Source of the DNA: Mycolicibacterium tusciae JS617
Lineage (GTDB): Bacteria > Actinomycetota > Actinomycetes > Mycobacteriales > Mycobacteriaceae
Assembly (NCBI RefSeq): GCF_000243415.2
Contig: NZ_KI912270.1
Coordinates: 2,852,001 to 2,916,000, forward strand
DNA: 64,000 nt
Direction of reading: 5' to 3'
The translations under genes and the position numbers were made by a program. Every line of letters begins with the position of its first letter. Within the stretch, counting starts at the first letter, position 1. Positions 42,744 to 53,291 of this stretch are shown here, one piece after another. The notes beneath the pieces are model-generated. The model searched no databases. It saw only the letters and a program-made list of their open reading frames with translations, and was not told the origin of the DNA.

Positions 42744-44077
42744 TTGAGGAACCCTTCGTAGTTTCTTTGCATCAGCTGGCTCTCGATTTGCTTCACGGTA
42801 TCCAAGCCGACACCAACCATGATCAAAACTCCGACACCGCCGAATGGCAGGTTCTGTGCGGGCCCGCTGGTTCCGACCGTGAGGAACAAGTTCGGTAGCA
42901 CGGCGATCACGCCGAGATAGATGGAGCCCGGCAGGGTGATCCGGTTGAGCACATATCGCAGATAGTCGGCGGTGGGCGCGCCCGGGCGGATGCCGGGGAT
43001 GAACCCACCGAACTTCTTCATTTCGTCGGCACGTTCTTCGGGGTTGAACGTGATCGACACATAGAAGTACGTGAAGAAGACGATCAGTCCGAAGTAGACC
43101 GCGATATAGGCCGGGTCCGACGGGTTTGTCAGATACTCCGCGATGAACCGGGAGAATCCGCTGTTGGCCGCGTTCGGATCGCCGCTGGTGACGAGCTGGG
43201 TGATCAGGTGCGGGATGTAGATGAGCGACGACGCGAAGATGACCGGGATGACGCCTGCCTGGTTGACCTTCAGTGGCAGGTACGTCGATGTGCCGCCGTA
43301 CATCCGCCTGCCCACCATGCGCTTGGCGTACTGGACCGGTATGCGTCGTTGGCCCTGCTCGACGAACACCACACCGACGATGATCGCCAGCGCCCCCACA
43401 CAGACCATGGTGAACACCAGGCCACCGCGGCTGTCCAGGATGGCCTTGCCCTCACCCGGCATGGCCGAGGCGATGCTGGCGAAGATGATCAGCGACATGC
43501 CGTTGCCGATGCCGCGCTCGGTGACCAGCTCGCCCATCCACATCACCAGCGCCGCGCCTGCGGTCATCACCAGCACCATGACGACGAGGGTGAAGATGTT
43601 CAGGCCCTCGTCCTGGCCCTGGATGATCTCCAACGTGCAGCCCTGCAGCAGCCCACCGTTGGCGGCCAGCGCGATGATGCTCGTGGATTGCAGCAGCGCC
43701 AACGCAATCGCAAGATAACGCGTGTACTGCGTCATCTTGGTCTGGCCGGCCTGACCCTCTTTACGCAGCTGCTCGAATCGTGGAATGACCACGGTCAACA
43801 GCTGGACGATGATGCTGGCGGTGATGTAGGGCATGATGCCGACCGCGAACACCGAGAGTTGCAGCAGCGCGCCGCCGGAGAACAGGTTGATCAATGAGTA
43901 GACCTGGCCGGACTCGCCGCCGCTGACCTCTGCGATGCACTGCTGCACGTTCGGGTAGTTGACGCCGGGCGACGGAATCGAGGCGCCCACCCGGTAGAGA
44001 ATGACGATTCCCAGTGTGAGGAGGATTTTCCGCCTGAGGTCGACCGTCCGCAGTGACGAGATGAAAGCCGAAAGCAC
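42740..44077 (-). CDS. secY: Sec translocon channel subunit SecY
   Basis: Ten-helix protein-conducting channel, 445 aa. Start [23 protein letters not shown], plug region near [32 protein letters not shown] in helix 2, and the cytosolic loop with [24 protein letters not shown] are all typical. The GTG start follows GGAGGAAG. In this genome it heads secY-adk-map and is separated from the spc ribosomal genes by the methyltransferases and sppA, as in M. tuberculosis. Confidence 0.98.
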   Translation of the reverse strand: MLSAFISSLRTVDLRRKILLTLGIVILYRVGASIPSPGVNYPNVQQCIAEVSGGESGQVYSLINLFSGGALLQLSVFAVGIMPYITASIIVQLLTVVIPRFEQLRKEGQAGQTKMTQYTRYLAIALALLQSTSIIALAANGGLLQGCTLEIIQGQDEGLNIFTLVVMVLVMTAGAALVMWMGELVTERGIGNGMSLIIFASIASAMPGEGKAILDSRGGLVFTMVCVGALAIIVGVVFVEQGQRRIPVQYAKRMVGRRMYGGTSTYLPLKVNQAGVIPVIFASSLIYIPHLITQLVTSGDPNAANSGFSRFIAEYLTNPSDPAYIAVYFGLIVFFTYFYVSITFNPEERADEMKKFGGFIPGIRPGAPTADYLRYVLNRITLPGSIYLGVIAVLPNLFLTVGTSGPAQNLPFGGVGVLIMVGVGLDTVKQIESQLMQRNYEGFLK

Positions 44078-44123
44078 TCTTCCTCCTGCGCAGCCGACCT
44101 GTGACTAGCGGCATGCAAATGTG

Positions 44124-44138
44124 GCTGGTCTGACCAGC
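44124..44138 (-). promoter_or_regulatory. perfect 15-bp palindrome in the secY leader / methyltransferase divergent region
   Basis: GCTGGTC-T-GACCAGC lies 46 bp upstream of the secY start. The rest of the 272-bp divergent gap (44078-44349) shows no gene; near its right end AGGGG is the ribosome site for the first methyltransferase. The palindrome may be a dimeric-regulator site or a leader hairpin of secY mRNA. Confidence 0.4.
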
Positions 44139-44349
44139 GGGTTCTGGTTAAGTCGGGTGTGCATCCCCGTCAGGCGCGCAGCCTGCGAAGTCACGCGTCA
44201 AACAGTCTACGAGACTAACAGTTGCAGCTCGGATGCCCCGCATCACGCTGCCCGGATCGACACTCACAGTGCCTTCTCAGCTCGGGAACATACCGTGGGC
44301 CCCATCTCGTTATATCCACTAAGTAAATGACTCGATTTAGGGGCTATTG

Positions 44350-45285
44350 ATGACAAGGACTGACAACGACACCTGGGATCTCGCATCGAGCGTTGGTGCG
44401 ACGGCCACGATGGTCGCCGCGGCGCGTGCGATCGCGACCACGGCCGACGACCCGTTGATCAACGATCCCTTTGCCGAACCGCTGGTGCGGGCGGTCGGCG
44501 TGGACTTCTTCACCAAGCTCGCCAGCGGGGAACTGCGCGCCGAGGATCTCGACGTCGACAACGCAGCCGCCGGGATGGCGCGGATGACCGACAACATGGC
44601 GGTGCGGACCAAGTTCTTCGACGAGTTCTTCGCAGAGGCCGTCACCGGAGGCATCCGGCAGGCGGTCATCCTCGCCTCCGGTCTCGACTCCCGGGCCTAC
44701 CGGCTGGCGTGGCCTGCAGGGACGACGGTCTACGAGATCGATCAGCCCGAGGTCATCGAGTTCAAGACCAGGACGCTCGCGGATCTCGGCGCCGAGCCGA
44801 CCTCAGACCGCAGGACCGTCGCGGTGGATCTTCGCTTCGACTGGCCGTCGGCACTGATCGCCGCTGGGTTTGATCCGAGCCAGCCCACCGCGTGGAGCGC
44901 CGAAGGTCTTCTCGGCTACCTGCCGCCGGAGGCCCAGGACAAGTTGCTCGACACCATCACCGAACTCAGCGCCATCGGCAGTCGCGCCGCGGTGGAAAGC
45001 ACACCAAGCATCGACCCCGCGGACCACGAGAAAGCAATGGAGCGGATGGCCCAGGCCGCCCAGCAGTGGCGCAGCCACGGCTTCGAACTCGACTTCGCCG
45101 ACCTGATCTACCTGGGTGATCGCAACGAGGCCTCCACATATCTGGCCGATCGCGGCTGGCAGATCTCATGCCAGAGCGTCAAACAGCTGCTGAGTGAGAA
45201 CGGCCTGCCTGACATCACTGAATCCGATGAGGACATCGCCCGCTTCGGTGACCTGCAATATGTCAGCGGCATACTCAAGTCATGA
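44350..45285 (+). CDS. SAM-dependent methyltransferase, TIGR00027 family (1 of 4)
   Basis: 311-aa class I methyltransferase of the mycobacterium-expanded TIGR00027/LCM-like family. Signature N-terminus [25 protein letters not shown]-binding [16 protein letters not shown], acidic [13 protein letters not shown], and [14 protein letters not shown] use ATG 44350 with AGGGG upstream; the TTG at 44347 is less likely. It is the most divergent of the four tandem copies (the C-terminus ends in a long acidic segment before [10 protein letters not shown]). Stop and next start overlap (ATGA). Substrates of this family are mostly unknown. Confidence 0.92.
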   Translation: MTRTDNDTWDLASSVGATATMVAAARAIATTADDPLINDPFAEPLVRAVGVDFFTKLASGELRAEDLDVDNAAAGMARMTDNMAVRTKFFDEFFAEAVTGGIRQAVILASGLDSRAYRLAWPAGTTVYEIDQPEVIEFKTRTLADLGAEPTSDRRTVAVDLRFDWPSALIAAGFDPSQPTAWSAEGLLGYLPPEAQDKLLDTITELSAIGSRAAVESTPSIDPADHEKAMERMAQAAQQWRSHGFELDFADLIYLGDRNEASTYLADRGWQISCQSVKQLLSENGLPDITESDEDIARFGDLQYVSGILKS

Positions 45286-46211
45286 GCCGGACGGATCACC
45301 GAACGGACGGCGACAGCTGGGATCTGGCGTCCAGCGTGGGCACCACCGCCACGATGGTGGCCGCGGCGCGCGCGGTGGCCAGCCGTGAGCCGGACCCGCT
45401 GTTCGACGACCCGTATGCCGCGCCGCTGGTGCGCGCCGTCGGGCTGGACTTCTTCACCAGGCTCGCCGACGGACAGGTGGAGCTGCCCGACGATGGTGAT
45501 CCCGGCGGCCCGGCGTTCCTCGCCACCTCGATCGCGGTGCGGACCCGGTTCTTCGACGACTTCTTCACGGATTCAGGGGCCGCCGGGATACGGCAGGCGG
45601 TGATCTTGGCGTCAGGGCTGGATTCGCGCGCCTATCGGTTGGAGTGGCGTGACGGCACCGTCGTGTACGAGATCGACCAGCCGCAGGTCATCGAGTTCAA
45701 ATCCGCGACCATGGCGTCCATCGGCGCATCTGCGGCCGCAGAGCACCGCACGGTCGGCATCGACCTGCGCGAGGATTGGCCGAACGCGTTGCGCGCCAGC
45801 GGCTTCGACGTCAACCAGCCCACCGCGTGGAGCGCGGAAGGACTGCTCGTCTATCTGCCGCCCGAGGCACAGGATCAGCTGTTCGACGACATCACAGAAC
45901 TCAGCGCACCGGGCAGCCGACTGGCGACCGAATACCACCCGGACGCCGCCGCCAGCATCGGCGCGCGCGTGCGGGATATGAAGGAGCAGTGGGGCCCCGA
46001 GCTGACCCAAGCCCACGTCGACCTGGACATCACGAAGTTGTTCTACGACGGCGAGCGCAACGGCGTCGTCGAATACCTCACCGACCACGGCTGGCAGGTG
46101 TCCGCCCGCCCCCGCCCAGATGTGTTCGCCGGTTACGGTCGCGTGTTTCCCGATAACGAATCGCTGGTGCCCCTGCGCGATTCGCTTGCTGTCATCGCAA
46201 CCCGAAAGTAG
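45282..46211 (+). CDS. SAM-dependent methyltransferase, TIGR00027 family (2 of 4)
   Basis: 309 aa, second copy in the tandem array; ATG 45282 overlaps the stop of copy 1. Same signature blocks: [74 protein letters not shown]. It has a longer loop after the [17 protein letters not shown] block than copies 3 and 4. Only 5 bp separate it from copy 3, so all four genes are probably one transcript. Confidence 0.92.
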   Translation: MSRTDHRTDGDSWDLASSVGTTATMVAAARAVASREPDPLFDDPYAAPLVRAVGLDFFTRLADGQVELPDDGDPGGPAFLATSIAVRTRFFDDFFTDSGAAGIRQAVILASGLDSRAYRLEWRDGTVVYEIDQPQVIEFKSATMASIGASAAAEHRTVGIDLREDWPNALRASGFDVNQPTAWSAEGLLVYLPPEAQDQLFDDITELSAPGSRLATEYHPDAAASIGARVRDMKEQWGPELTQAHVDLDITKLFYDGERNGVVEYLTDHGWQVSARPRPDVFAGYGRVFPDNESLVPLRDSLAVIATRK

Positions 46212-46216
46212 GACGC

Positions 46217-47119
46217 ATGCCCCGCACAGACAACGACTCATGGGACCTGGCGTCCAGCGTCGGAGCCACCGCCACTGCAGTCGCGGCCTCGCGCGCGATG
46301 GCCTCCACGGGCCCTGACGCCCTCCTCGATGATCCTTTTGCCGACCCACTCGTCCGCGCCGTCGGGCTGGAACACTTCGTCAAGATGGTCGACGGCGAGA
46401 TTGCGATCGACGACGATCCGCTGCTGAACCGCCGCACGATGAACGAGCAGATCGCAGTCCGGACAAGGTTTTTCGATACCTTCTTCACGACGGCAGCGGC
46501 TGCAGGCGTGCATCAGGCTGTCATCCTCGCGTCCGGACTCGACACGCGCGCCTATCGTCTGCCGTGGCCGGCGGACACGGTGGTATTCGAGGTCGACCAG
46601 CCTGAAGTGATCGCGTTCAAGAGCGCGACGCTCGACGGGATCGGCGCGACACCACGCGCGACACTGCGCACTGTCGGCATAGACCTGCGCGATGACTGGC
46701 CGACGGCCCTACGCGACGCCGGATTCGATCCCTCCGCACCCACCGCATGGATAGCCGAGGGATTGCTGGTTTATCTACCGCCCGAGGCCCAGGATCGCTT
46801 GTTCGACAACATCACCGCGTTGTCGGCGCCCGGAAGCCGGGTGGCCACCGAGCACATGGACATGGCCTCGCTCCCGGAGGACTTCGCGCGGGTGCTCACC
46901 GAGCGCTCCCGTCGGTTCGGCTCCGAGATCGACCTTGCCGATCTGTTCTACGGCGGTGAGCGCAATTCCGCAGGCGACTATCTGTCGTCGCTCGGATGGA
47001 CGGTCACTGTGCAGACAACCAAGGAGGCGTTTGCCACCAACGGTTTTCAGCTTCCCGACGGTCCGCTCACCGTCGGCATGGCCGTTACCTCCGGCTACCT
47101 CTCGGCAATCCTGAAGTAG
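46217..47119 (+). CDS. SAM-dependent methyltransferase, TIGR00027 family (3 of 4)
   Basis: 300 aa. Signature blocks: [74 protein letters not shown], and a [13 protein letters not shown] segment shared with copy 4. Begins 5 bp after copy 2 and ends 5 bp before copy 4. Sequence by eye is closest to copy 4, suggesting these two are the latest duplication. Confidence 0.92.
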   Translation: MPRTDNDSWDLASSVGATATAVAASRAMASTGPDALLDDPFADPLVRAVGLEHFVKMVDGEIAIDDDPLLNRRTMNEQIAVRTRFFDTFFTTAAAAGVHQAVILASGLDTRAYRLPWPADTVVFEVDQPEVIAFKSATLDGIGATPRATLRTVGIDLRDDWPTALRDAGFDPSAPTAWIAEGLLVYLPPEAQDRLFDNITALSAPGSRVATEHMDMASLPEDFARVLTERSRRFGSEIDLADLFYGGERNSAGDYLSSLGWTVTVQTTKEAFATNGFQLPDGPLTVGMAVTSGYLSAILK

Positions 47120-47124
47120 CAGAC

Positions 47125-48024
47125 ATGGCACGCTCTGACAACGACTCATGGGATCTGGCGTCCAGCGTCGGGTCGACCGCGACGATGGTCGCCGCACAGC
47201 GGGTGCTGAGCAACCGTGAGGGACTCATCTATGACCCCTACGCCGAGCCGCTGGTGCGCGCCGTCGGCCTCGACTTCTTCACCCGGGCGCTCGACGGTGA
47301 GATCGACCTCGATGATGTCGACCCTCGGTTCAACATGCGCCGCGCGGCGGAGGGAATGGCAGTCCGCACCCGCCATTTCGACACGCTGTTCACCGATGCG
47401 GCCGCCGCAGGCGTGCGTCAGGCCGTGATACTTGCCGCGGGCCTGGACGCGAGGGCCTATCGGTTGGCCTGGCCCGCGGGCACCACCATCTACGAGCTGG
47501 ACCAGCCCGAGGTCATCGCCTTCAAGGGCGAGACGCTGGCACAATTGGGCGCCGAGCCGGCAGCAGATCGTCGGCCGGTCGCGATCGATCTCCGCGAGGA
47601 CTGGCCGAAAGCGCTGCGGGACAACGGCTTCGACCCCGCTCAGCCGACGGCGTGGATCGCCGAGGGACTGCTGATCTACCTGCCGCCCGAGGCACAGGAT
47701 CTGCTGTTCGACCGCATCGATGCGCTCAGCGCACCCGGTAGCCGTGTCGCCACCGAGCACATCCCCGACATCAGCGCATTCTCCGACGAGAGGTCGCAGG
47801 AGATCGCCGATCGGCTCAAGGAGTACGGCCACGACATCGAAATGTCAGATCTGATCTATCGCGACGAGCGCAATGACGTCATCGACTACCTCACCACGCG
47901 AGGTTGGGATGTCACCGCCCAGGCGATGCGGGACGCGTACGCCGCCAACGGGTTCGAATTCCCCGAGGATGGCGCGATGGGCTTCTTCGCAGATATGAGC
48001 TACCTGTCCGCGATCAAGGCTTAG
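47125..48024 (+). CDS. SAM-dependent methyltransferase, TIGR00027 family (4 of 4)
   Basis: 299 aa. I chose ATG 47125 ([19 protein letters not shown]); the frame is open upstream to 46996 but overlaps copy 3. Blocks: [59 protein letters not shown] at the C-terminus. The array ends in a strong bidirectional hairpin shared with convergent sppA. Confidence 0.92.
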   Translation: MARSDNDSWDLASSVGSTATMVAAQRVLSNREGLIYDPYAEPLVRAVGLDFFTRALDGEIDLDDVDPRFNMRRAAEGMAVRTRHFDTLFTDAAAAGVRQAVILAAGLDARAYRLAWPAGTTIYELDQPEVIAFKGETLAQLGAEPAADRRPVAIDLREDWPKALRDNGFDPAQPTAWIAEGLLIYLPPEAQDLLFDRIDALSAPGSRVATEHIPDISAFSDERSQEIADRLKEYGHDIEMSDLIYRDERNDVIDYLTTRGWDVTAQAMRDAYAANGFEFPEDGAMGFFADMSYLSAIKA

Positions 48025-48050
48025 CCGGCTGCGTCGCAAGAACCCCATGG

Positions 48051-48099
48051 GATTTGTGTGCGTTTGCGTGCGCCCACCACACGAAAACGCACACAAATC
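48051..48099. terminator. bidirectional terminator-like hairpin between the methyltransferase array and sppA
   Basis: Arms 48051-48070 and 48080-48099 are 20 bp long with a single mismatch (GATTTGTGTGCGTTT pairs fully with AAACGCACACAAATC) around a 9-nt loop. It lies between two convergent stop codons (48024 and 48108). The A/T-rich outer ends give a short U-run in either direction, so it can terminate both transcripts. Confidence 0.8.
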
Positions 48100-48107
48100 G
48101 CCACGCA

Positions 48108-49904
48108 CTAAAAGCGGTAGTCACCCAACCAGAGCGCGCTGACGCCGGTAACCGATTGGTCCATCTGATTGAACACCCCGGCGACCGACCGGCCTATCAG
48201 GACCGCGAGCGCATCGGGCAACGACGCGGCCGCGGGCGCAGACGATGGTTTGGGCCGCAGCATGTCCATGAAGGACGAGCCGGGATAGTGGACCGTGCGG
48301 ACGTCGTCGTCGGGCTCCAGGCCGGATAGCACCTTGGCTCTGTTGATCGCGGTGCGGAATCCGCCGAGTTCGTCGACCAGACCGTGTTCCAGCGCGTCGG
48401 CCCCGGTCCACACCCGCCCGCGGGCGACCGCATCGACCGCCTCAACCGTCATCTTGCGGCCAACGGCGACCCGCTCGACGAAATCGGTGTAGAACAGGTC
48501 GGCTTCGGCTTCGACGTGCGCTTGCTGCGCGTCGGTGAACGGCTGGTTGATAGACCACGCGTCGGCGTTAGCGTTGGTCCGCACTGAATCCGAGCCGACT
48601 CCGAGGCGGTCCTTGAGCTCACGGGCGACCAGCTTTCCGGTCACCACGCCGATCGAGCCGGTGATCGTTCCGGCGTTGGCCACGATCGCATCGGCGGACA
48701 TTGATACGTAGTAGCCCCCAGAAGCCGCGACGGCACCCATCGAGGCGACGACAGGCTTCCCGCCGTCACGGACCCGATTCACCTCGCGCCAAATGGTTTC
48801 CGAGGCGGTGACCGATCCGCCGGGGCTGTCGACGCGCAGCACGATAGCTGAGACGGAATCGTCGGCCGCCGCCTCGCGCAGCGCCGCGGCAATGGTGTCG
48901 CCGCCTGCGCTCGAATTGCCGATCGGCAGCACCTGCGGTCCGCCCCGGCCGCTGACGATCGGGCCGTGCAGGGTGACGACGGCGATGGTCGGCTTGCCCT
49001 TGCGCCCGGGCACCGACGGCATCGGTGGCGACGGCCGCGAAGCGGTGGCCTTCCCGTAGCGCGACAGATACAGCCGGGGCGGCGCATCATCGGAGTCTGC
49101 GTCCCTGGTTCCGGGTGAAATATCGGGTGCGCCAACGAGTTCGCCAATACGGCCATATGCCTCGTCACGGAATCCGATTCGGTCGACCAATCGACCGGCG
49201 ACGGCATCGTCGCGCAGCAACGGCGCCTTGTCAGCGAGCGCGTCGAGGGCCGACAACTCGAGATGGCGCGAATCGGCGACCGCCTGCCACACCTGGGCCT
49301 GCAGGCTCTCGATCAGTCTGCTGTCAGCCTCACGGTGCGAGTCGGTATAGCTGTCCTGCGTGAAAAGGTTTGCGAACGACTTGTATTCGCCGCGCGCGAT
49401 GAACTGCGCCTCGATACCCGCCTTGTCGAGCGCATCCCGAAGGAACATCGCGTTGGTGGCGAAGCCGACCAACCCGACGGTGCCCGAGGGCTGCATCCAG
49501 ACCTCGCGGAACGCCGATGCGAGGTAGTACGACAGCGTGCCGGGGTAGGTTTCGGCCCACGCCAGCGAAGGCTTGACATCACTGAATGCCGAGATCGCCG
49601 CGCGCAGTTCCTGCACCGGCCCCGCCGTGGCGGCGGGCAGCTGAACACGTGCGATCAGCCCGGCCACTCTCGGATCGTCGGCGGCGCGGTGAATCGTCGC
49701 GACGGCGTCGCGCAGCACCATCGGCCTGTTACCGACGTTGATCATCGCTAGCGGGTCGAATCCGCCGGTCTCCTGTGGTTCCGCCAGCAGATCAAGCTCC
49801 AGCACACACCCGTCGGGGACTCCGCGATGTCGGGCGGTGTCGACCCGCCTGCCGAGAGCGCGAAGATCGTCGATCCCGGGGATACCGGGCAGAAATGCGA
49901 ACAT
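48108..49904 (-). CDS. sppA: signal peptide peptidase SppA, 67-kDa type
   Basis: 598-aa protease with two tandem ClpP-like domains that degrades cleaved signal peptides. The catalytic Lys of the N-terminal domain is in RGEYKSFANLF (about 173), and the nucleophile Ser of the C-terminal domain is in GAVAASGGYYVSM (about 393), the split dyad of the long SppA class. IVLRVDSPGGSVTASE and GTITGSIGVVTG are further hallmarks. The N-terminus (MFAFLPGIPGIDDLRALG) lacks a clear membrane anchor, so association with the membrane may be peripheral. In M. tuberculosis it is likewise beside rplO and the methyltransferases. Confidence 0.93.
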   Translation of the reverse strand: MFAFLPGIPGIDDLRALGRRVDTARHRGVPDGCVLELDLLAEPQETGGFDPLAMINVGNRPMVLRDAVATIHRAADDPRVAGLIARVQLPAATAGPVQELRAAISAFSDVKPSLAWAETYPGTLSYYLASAFREVWMQPSGTVGLVGFATNAMFLRDALDKAGIEAQFIARGEYKSFANLFTQDSYTDSHREADSRLIESLQAQVWQAVADSRHLELSALDALADKAPLLRDDAVAGRLVDRIGFRDEAYGRIGELVGAPDISPGTRDADSDDAPPRLYLSRYGKATASRPSPPMPSVPGRKGKPTIAVVTLHGPIVSGRGGPQVLPIGNSSAGGDTIAAALREAAADDSVSAIVLRVDSPGGSVTASETIWREVNRVRDGGKPVVASMGAVAASGGYYVSMSADAIVANAGTITGSIGVVTGKLVARELKDRLGVGSDSVRTNANADAWSINQPFTDAQQAHVEAEADLFYTDFVERVAVGRKMTVEAVDAVARGRVWTGADALEHGLVDELGGFRTAINRAKVLSGLEPDDDVRTVHYPGSSFMDMLRPKPSSAPAAASLPDALAVLIGRSVAGVFNQMDQSVTGVSALWLGDYRF

Positions 49905-49962
49905 CCTGTGAGTCTACGGACGCCTCAATGACTCGATCTTCCTCGCAGCGTGCAGTCGAGTT

Positions 49963-50319
49963 TCAGCGCCCGATGAACCGGCCGAATTGCGGGCAGTACA
50001 CGAGCACCGAGGCCTGCATGAAGCCGATCGCCTGCTCACGACTAAAGTTGCTGTTCTGCAACGTGCCGACGATGCCCCGGACCACCGGCACCGGGTTGGG
50101 GTTTTGCGCCAACTGCTGGGTCATCGCGTCGCACACGGAGCGTCCCATGGCCGGGATGTCGGTTTGGGGGCCCGCATTGATCCCCAGCGAGCTCACCGCC
50201 TCCTCGAACTTCTCGTCATTGGTCTGGGCGTTGGCCGACTGCAGGGTCGCCGCACCGCCGAACATTGCGAGACCGGCGGCGACCATCACAACGGTGATGG
50301 CGCGGCGGACAGTGGTCAT
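49963..50319 (-). CDS. secreted DUF732 protein
   Basis: 118-aa small exported protein. A signal peptide (MTTVRRAITVVMVAAGLAMFG, ending about ANAQ at residue 32) precedes a DUF732-type domain: a repeat of about 70 residues with two cysteines (SVCDAMTQQL ... LVYCPQFGRF) likely joined by a disulfide, and the NFSREQAIGFMQASVLVYC motif. Function of DUF732 is not known; members are small secreted mycobacterial proteins. I chose ATG 50319 with AGGAG upstream; the frame extends 53 codons further but that part has no signal peptide. It sits between the rplO terminator and sppA. Confidence 0.85.
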   Translation of the reverse strand: MTTVRRAITVVMVAAGLAMFGGAATLQSANAQTNDEKFEEAVSSLGINAGPQTDIPAMGRSVCDAMTQQLAQNPNPVPVVRGIVGTLQNSNFSREQAIGFMQASVLVYCPQFGRFIGR

Positions 50320-50391
50320 GTTGCTCCTGAGGTTTCGGCACGCGCAATGTAGATCGCACCCGCACCCATATGCGTTACCGCATTCGGGGAC

Positions 50392-50426
50392 ACAAGAGCC
50401 CCCACCGTAACGGCAGGGGCTCTTGT
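50392..50426 (-). terminator. terminator hairpin after the spc ribosomal operon
   Basis: A perfect 11-bp inverted repeat (ACAAGAGCCCC at 50392-50402 / GGGGCTCTTGT at 50416-50426) with a 13-nt loop lies 12 bp beyond the rplO stop on the minus strand. There is little U-tract, as is common in mycobacteria. It separates the ribosomal operon from the DUF732 gene. Confidence 0.75.
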
Positions 50427-50438
50427 CGACAACTCGAT

Positions 50439-50903
50439 CTACTCGTCGGTCGCGGACCGGCCGGCAACGTCGGTGCATGATCCGCCCGCGGAGGTGATCT
50501 TCTCGCGTGCGCTGCCGCTGAATTTGTGAGCGGTGACGTTGACCTTCACAGTCAGCTTGCCGTCGCCGAGCACCTTGATCAACGAGTTCTTGCGAACCGC
50601 GCCCGATGCCACCAGCTCGTCGATACCGACGTCGCCGCCCTTGGGGAACAGCTTGTCGAGATCACCGACGTTGACGACCTCGTAGGAGGTCCGGAACCGG
50701 TTGCGGAAGCCCTTGAGCTTCGGCAGCCGCATGTGGATGGGCATCTGGCCACCCTCGAACGTCGCGGGCACGTTCTTGCGTGCCTTGGTGCCCTTGGTGC
50801 CGCGACCGGCGGTCTTGCCCTTGGAGCCTTCACCGCGACCCACACGGGTCTTGGCGGTCTTCGACCCCGGCGCCGGGCGCAGGTCATGCAATTTGATAGT
50901 CAT
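50439..50903 (-). CDS. rplO: 50S ribosomal protein L15
   Basis: 154-aa 23S-binding protein. [20 protein letters not shown], the glycine-rich [17 protein letters not shown] segment, and KLPKLKGF-like [12 protein letters not shown] identify it. The C-terminus ([12 protein letters not shown]) is a few residues longer than usual. It is the last ribosomal gene of the spc block here, followed by a terminator; secY is 6.4 kb away rather than adjacent. Confidence 0.97.
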   Translation of the reverse strand: MTIKLHDLRPAPGSKTAKTRVGRGEGSKGKTAGRGTKGTKARKNVPATFEGGQMPIHMRLPKLKGFRNRFRTSYEVVNVGDLDKLFPKGGDVGIDELVASGAVRKNSLIKVLGDGKLTVKVNVTAHKFSGSAREKITSAGGSCTDVAGRSATDE

Positions 50904-50905
50904 TG

Positions 50906-51085
50906 CTAAACCTCTTCTACCTCGACGAGGTGGTGGACGGTCTTGATGAGTCCACGGGTCTGCGCGTTGTCCTCACGAACCACGGTCTGCCTTATCTTGC
51001 GCAGGCCGAGTGTCCGCAGGCTCTCGCGTTGCTTCCAGCGCGCACCAATAGTGCCGCGCACCTGGGTGATCTTCAGGTCTGCCAT
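50906..51085 (-). CDS. rpmD: 50S ribosomal protein L30
   Basis: 59-aa protein, [21 protein letters not shown] followed by [15 protein letters not shown] and VKHLVEV-like [14 protein letters not shown] 51085 is the family start; the frame remains open for 18 further codons upstream into rpsE, which is not coding. Spacing to rpsE is 4 bp and to rplO 2 bp. Confidence 0.96.
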   Translation of the reverse strand: MADLKITQVRGTIGARWKQRESLRTLGLRKIRQTVVREDNAQTRGLIKTVHHLVEVEEV

Positions 51086-51089
51086 GGTT

Positions 51090-51767
51090 TTACGCCGATC
51101 CTTCACGGGCGGCCGACGCGGCGAGCGCCTCGGCTTCACGCCGCGCCCGCAGCATGCCTGCCGGTGCCACTTCCTCGATGGTCAGACCACGCCGGGCCGC
51201 CACCTCTTCGGGACGCTGCAGCAGCTTGAGCGCGGCAACGGTGGCATGCACCACGTTGATCGCGTTGTCGCTGCCCAGTGACTTGGCCAAAATGTCGTGC
51301 ACGCCGGCGCATTCCAGCACGGCGCGCGCCGCACCACCGGCGATCACACCGGTACCGGGGCTGGCCGGGCGGAGCATCACCACGCCCGCTGCGGCCTCGC
51401 CCTGCACCGGGTGGACGATGGTGCCGCCGATCAGCGGAACCCGGAAGAAGCCCTTGCGCGCTTCCTCGACACCCTTGGCGATGGCGGCCGGGACCTCTTT
51501 GGCCTTGCCGTAGCCGACACCGACCATGCCCTTGCCGTCGCCGACGATGACCAGTGCGGTGAAGCTGAACCGCCGGCCACCCTTGACCACCTTGGAGACA
51601 CGGTTGATCGCGACGACGCGCTCGATGTAGTTGCTCTTCTCGCCGCCGTCGCGCCCGCCTCGGCCACCACGGTCGTCGCGACGACCGCGGCCGTCGCGGT
51701 CACCGCGAGAACCTCTGTTGTCGGACGTCGGAGGCCCGGCTGCTCCTGCTGCCTGCTCGGCCATCAT
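51090..51767 (-). CDS. rpsE: 30S ribosomal protein S5
   Basis: 225-aa protein of the decoding-region/ram site. The first ~45 residues are a Gly/Arg/Asp-rich low-complexity extension ([22 protein letters not shown]) typical of actinobacterial S5. The conserved core starts at [19 protein letters not shown]. The two leading ATG codons (51767, 51764) leave a one-residue ambiguity. Confidence 0.97.
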   Translation of the reverse strand: MMAEQAAGAAGPPTSDNRGSRGDRDGRGRRDDRGGRGGRDGGEKSNYIERVVAINRVSKVVKGGRRFSFTALVIVGDGKGMVGVGYGKAKEVPAAIAKGVEEARKGFFRVPLIGGTIVHPVQGEAAAGVVMLRPASPGTGVIAGGAARAVLECAGVHDILAKSLGSDNAINVVHATVAALKLLQRPEEVAARRGLTIEEVAPAGMLRARREAEALAASAAREGSA

Positions 51768-51789
51768 GCAGTCCTTCCGTAATCACTCA

Positions 51790-52203
51790 TTAGAACTTCA
51801 GCCCGCCTTCGCGTGCCGCGTCAGCCAGTGCCGCGATGCGTCCGCCATAGGTGTAGCCACCGCGGTCGAACACCACCGCGTCGATCCCTGCGGCCTTGGC
51901 ACGCTCAGCGATCAGCTGACCGACCCGCACGCTGTGGGCCTTCTTGTCGCCGTCGACCGCGCGCACGTCCGCCTCGATAGAGGATGCCGCTGCGACGGTG
52001 GTGCCGTCCAGGTCGTTGATCAGCTGCACGTGGATGTGGCGCGCCGACCTGTTGACCATCAAGCGCGGCACCTCGGCCGTGCCTTCGACCTTCTTACGCA
52101 GCCGCGCGTGCCGACGCAGTCGCGAGACCCGCCGGGCCTGCGACACGCTCTGTCCCACCGGCTTACGCGCCGACGTCGCGGAGTCTTTTGTGTTGGTAGC
52201 CAT
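51790..52203 (-). CDS. rplR: 50S ribosomal protein L18
   Basis: 137-aa 5S rRNA-binding protein. [19 protein letters not shown] and [21 protein letters not shown] are characteristic, with the end [26 protein letters not shown]. The N-terminus ([19 protein letters not shown]) is slightly extended. It lies 2 bp after rplF. Confidence 0.97.
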   Translation of the reverse strand: MATNTKDSATSARKPVGQSVSQARRVSRLRRHARLRKKVEGTAEVPRLMVNRSARHIHVQLINDLDGTTVAAASSIEADVRAVDGDKKAHSVRVGQLIAERAKAAGIDAVVFDRGGYTYGGRIAALADAAREGGLKF

Positions 52204-52205
52204 TA

Positions 52206-52745
52206 CTACTTACCTGTCTTTCCGACCTTGCGGCGGATCTGCTCACCCTCATAGCGAATGCCCTTGCCCTTATAGGGATCGCTCTTGCGCAGGCGGCGGA
52301 TGTTCGCCGCGATCTGGCCGACCTTCTGCTTGTCGATGCCGGAGATCGAGAACTTCGTCGGTGTCTCCACCGCGAACGTCACACCCTCAGGGGCGTTGAT
52401 CAGCACCGGATGGCTGTAACCCAGGGCGAACTCGAGGTTGCTGCCCTTGGCCACCACGCGGTAGCCGACGCCGAAGATCTCCATCTTGATGGTGTAGCCG
52501 TCGGTGACCCCGGTGACGAGGTTGGCCACCAGCGTCCGCGACAACCCGTGCAACGAACGGTTGCGCCGCTCGTCGTCCGGCCTGGCCACGACGATCGCGC
52601 CGTCGTCGCCGCGCGACACCTTGATCGGTTCGGCCACCGCCAGTTCAAGAGTTCCCTTGGGGCCCTTGACCGAGACGTTCTGGCCGTCGATCGACACGTC
52701 GACCCCGGTGGGAACCGGGACCGGTTGCTTTCCAATTCGCGACAT
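52206..52745 (-). CDS. rplF: 50S ribosomal protein L6
   Basis: 179-aa protein near the factor-binding site, two tandem RNA-binding domains. [48 protein letters not shown] and the basic [19 protein letters not shown] near the C-terminus identify it. Confidence 0.98.
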   Translation of the reverse strand: MSRIGKQPVPVPTGVDVSIDGQNVSVKGPKGTLELAVAEPIKVSRGDDGAIVVARPDDERRNRSLHGLSRTLVANLVTGVTDGYTIKMEIFGVGYRVVAKGSNLEFALGYSHPVLINAPEGVTFAVETPTKFSISGIDKQKVGQIAANIRRLRKSDPYKGKGIRYEGEQIRRKVGKTGK

Positions 52746-52768
52746 ATCTCTTTACGCTGCCTCTCCCG

Positions 52769-53167
52769 CTACCACACGTACGCGAGGACTTCGCCGCCAA
52801 CGCCCTCTCGGGCGGCCTGGCGGTCGGTCCTCAGACCCGACGACGTGGAGATGATCGCCACGCCAAGACCGCCGAGCACGCGCGGCAGATTGGTGGACTT
52901 CGCGTAGACACGCAGACCGGGCTTGCTCACCCGGCGCAGTCCCGCGATGCTGCGTTCACGGCTCGGGCCGTATTTCAGTTGCACCACAAGCGACTGGCCC
53001 ACCCGGGCATCCTCGGTGTGGTAGTCGGTGATGTAACCCTCGCGCTTGAGGATCTCGGCGATATTGGCCTTGATCTTGCTGTGCGGCAGGGACACCTCAT
53101 CGTGATACGCCGAATTGGCGTTGCGCAGACGTGTCAAAAAGTCTGCGATCGGATCCGTCATGGTCAT
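52769..53167 (-). CDS. rpsH: 30S ribosomal protein S8
   Basis: 132-aa primary 16S rRNA binder. [21 protein letters not shown] and the C-terminal [11 protein letters not shown] motif are typical. ATG 53167 is used; a second in-frame ATG follows two codons later. A 124-bp spacer separates it from rpsN, the longest gap within this block; no hairpin-plus-U terminator was seen there. Confidence 0.98.
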   Translation of the reverse strand: MTMTDPIADFLTRLRNANSAYHDEVSLPHSKIKANIAEILKREGYITDYHTEDARVGQSLVVQLKYGPSRERSIAGLRRVSKPGLRVYAKSTNLPRVLGGLGVAIISTSSGLRTDRQAAREGVGGEVLAYVW

Positions 53168-53291
53168 GACAGCCGGTTCACCTTCCTCGCGGCGGTTCCC
53201 ACTGGGTTAAATCCCTTTGGGGCCTACCGCAACCTTTTTGGTTAGTAGTTGTGGGCTGACTAGGGCTTAGCGCTCTTCGCGCAAGCGCTCA

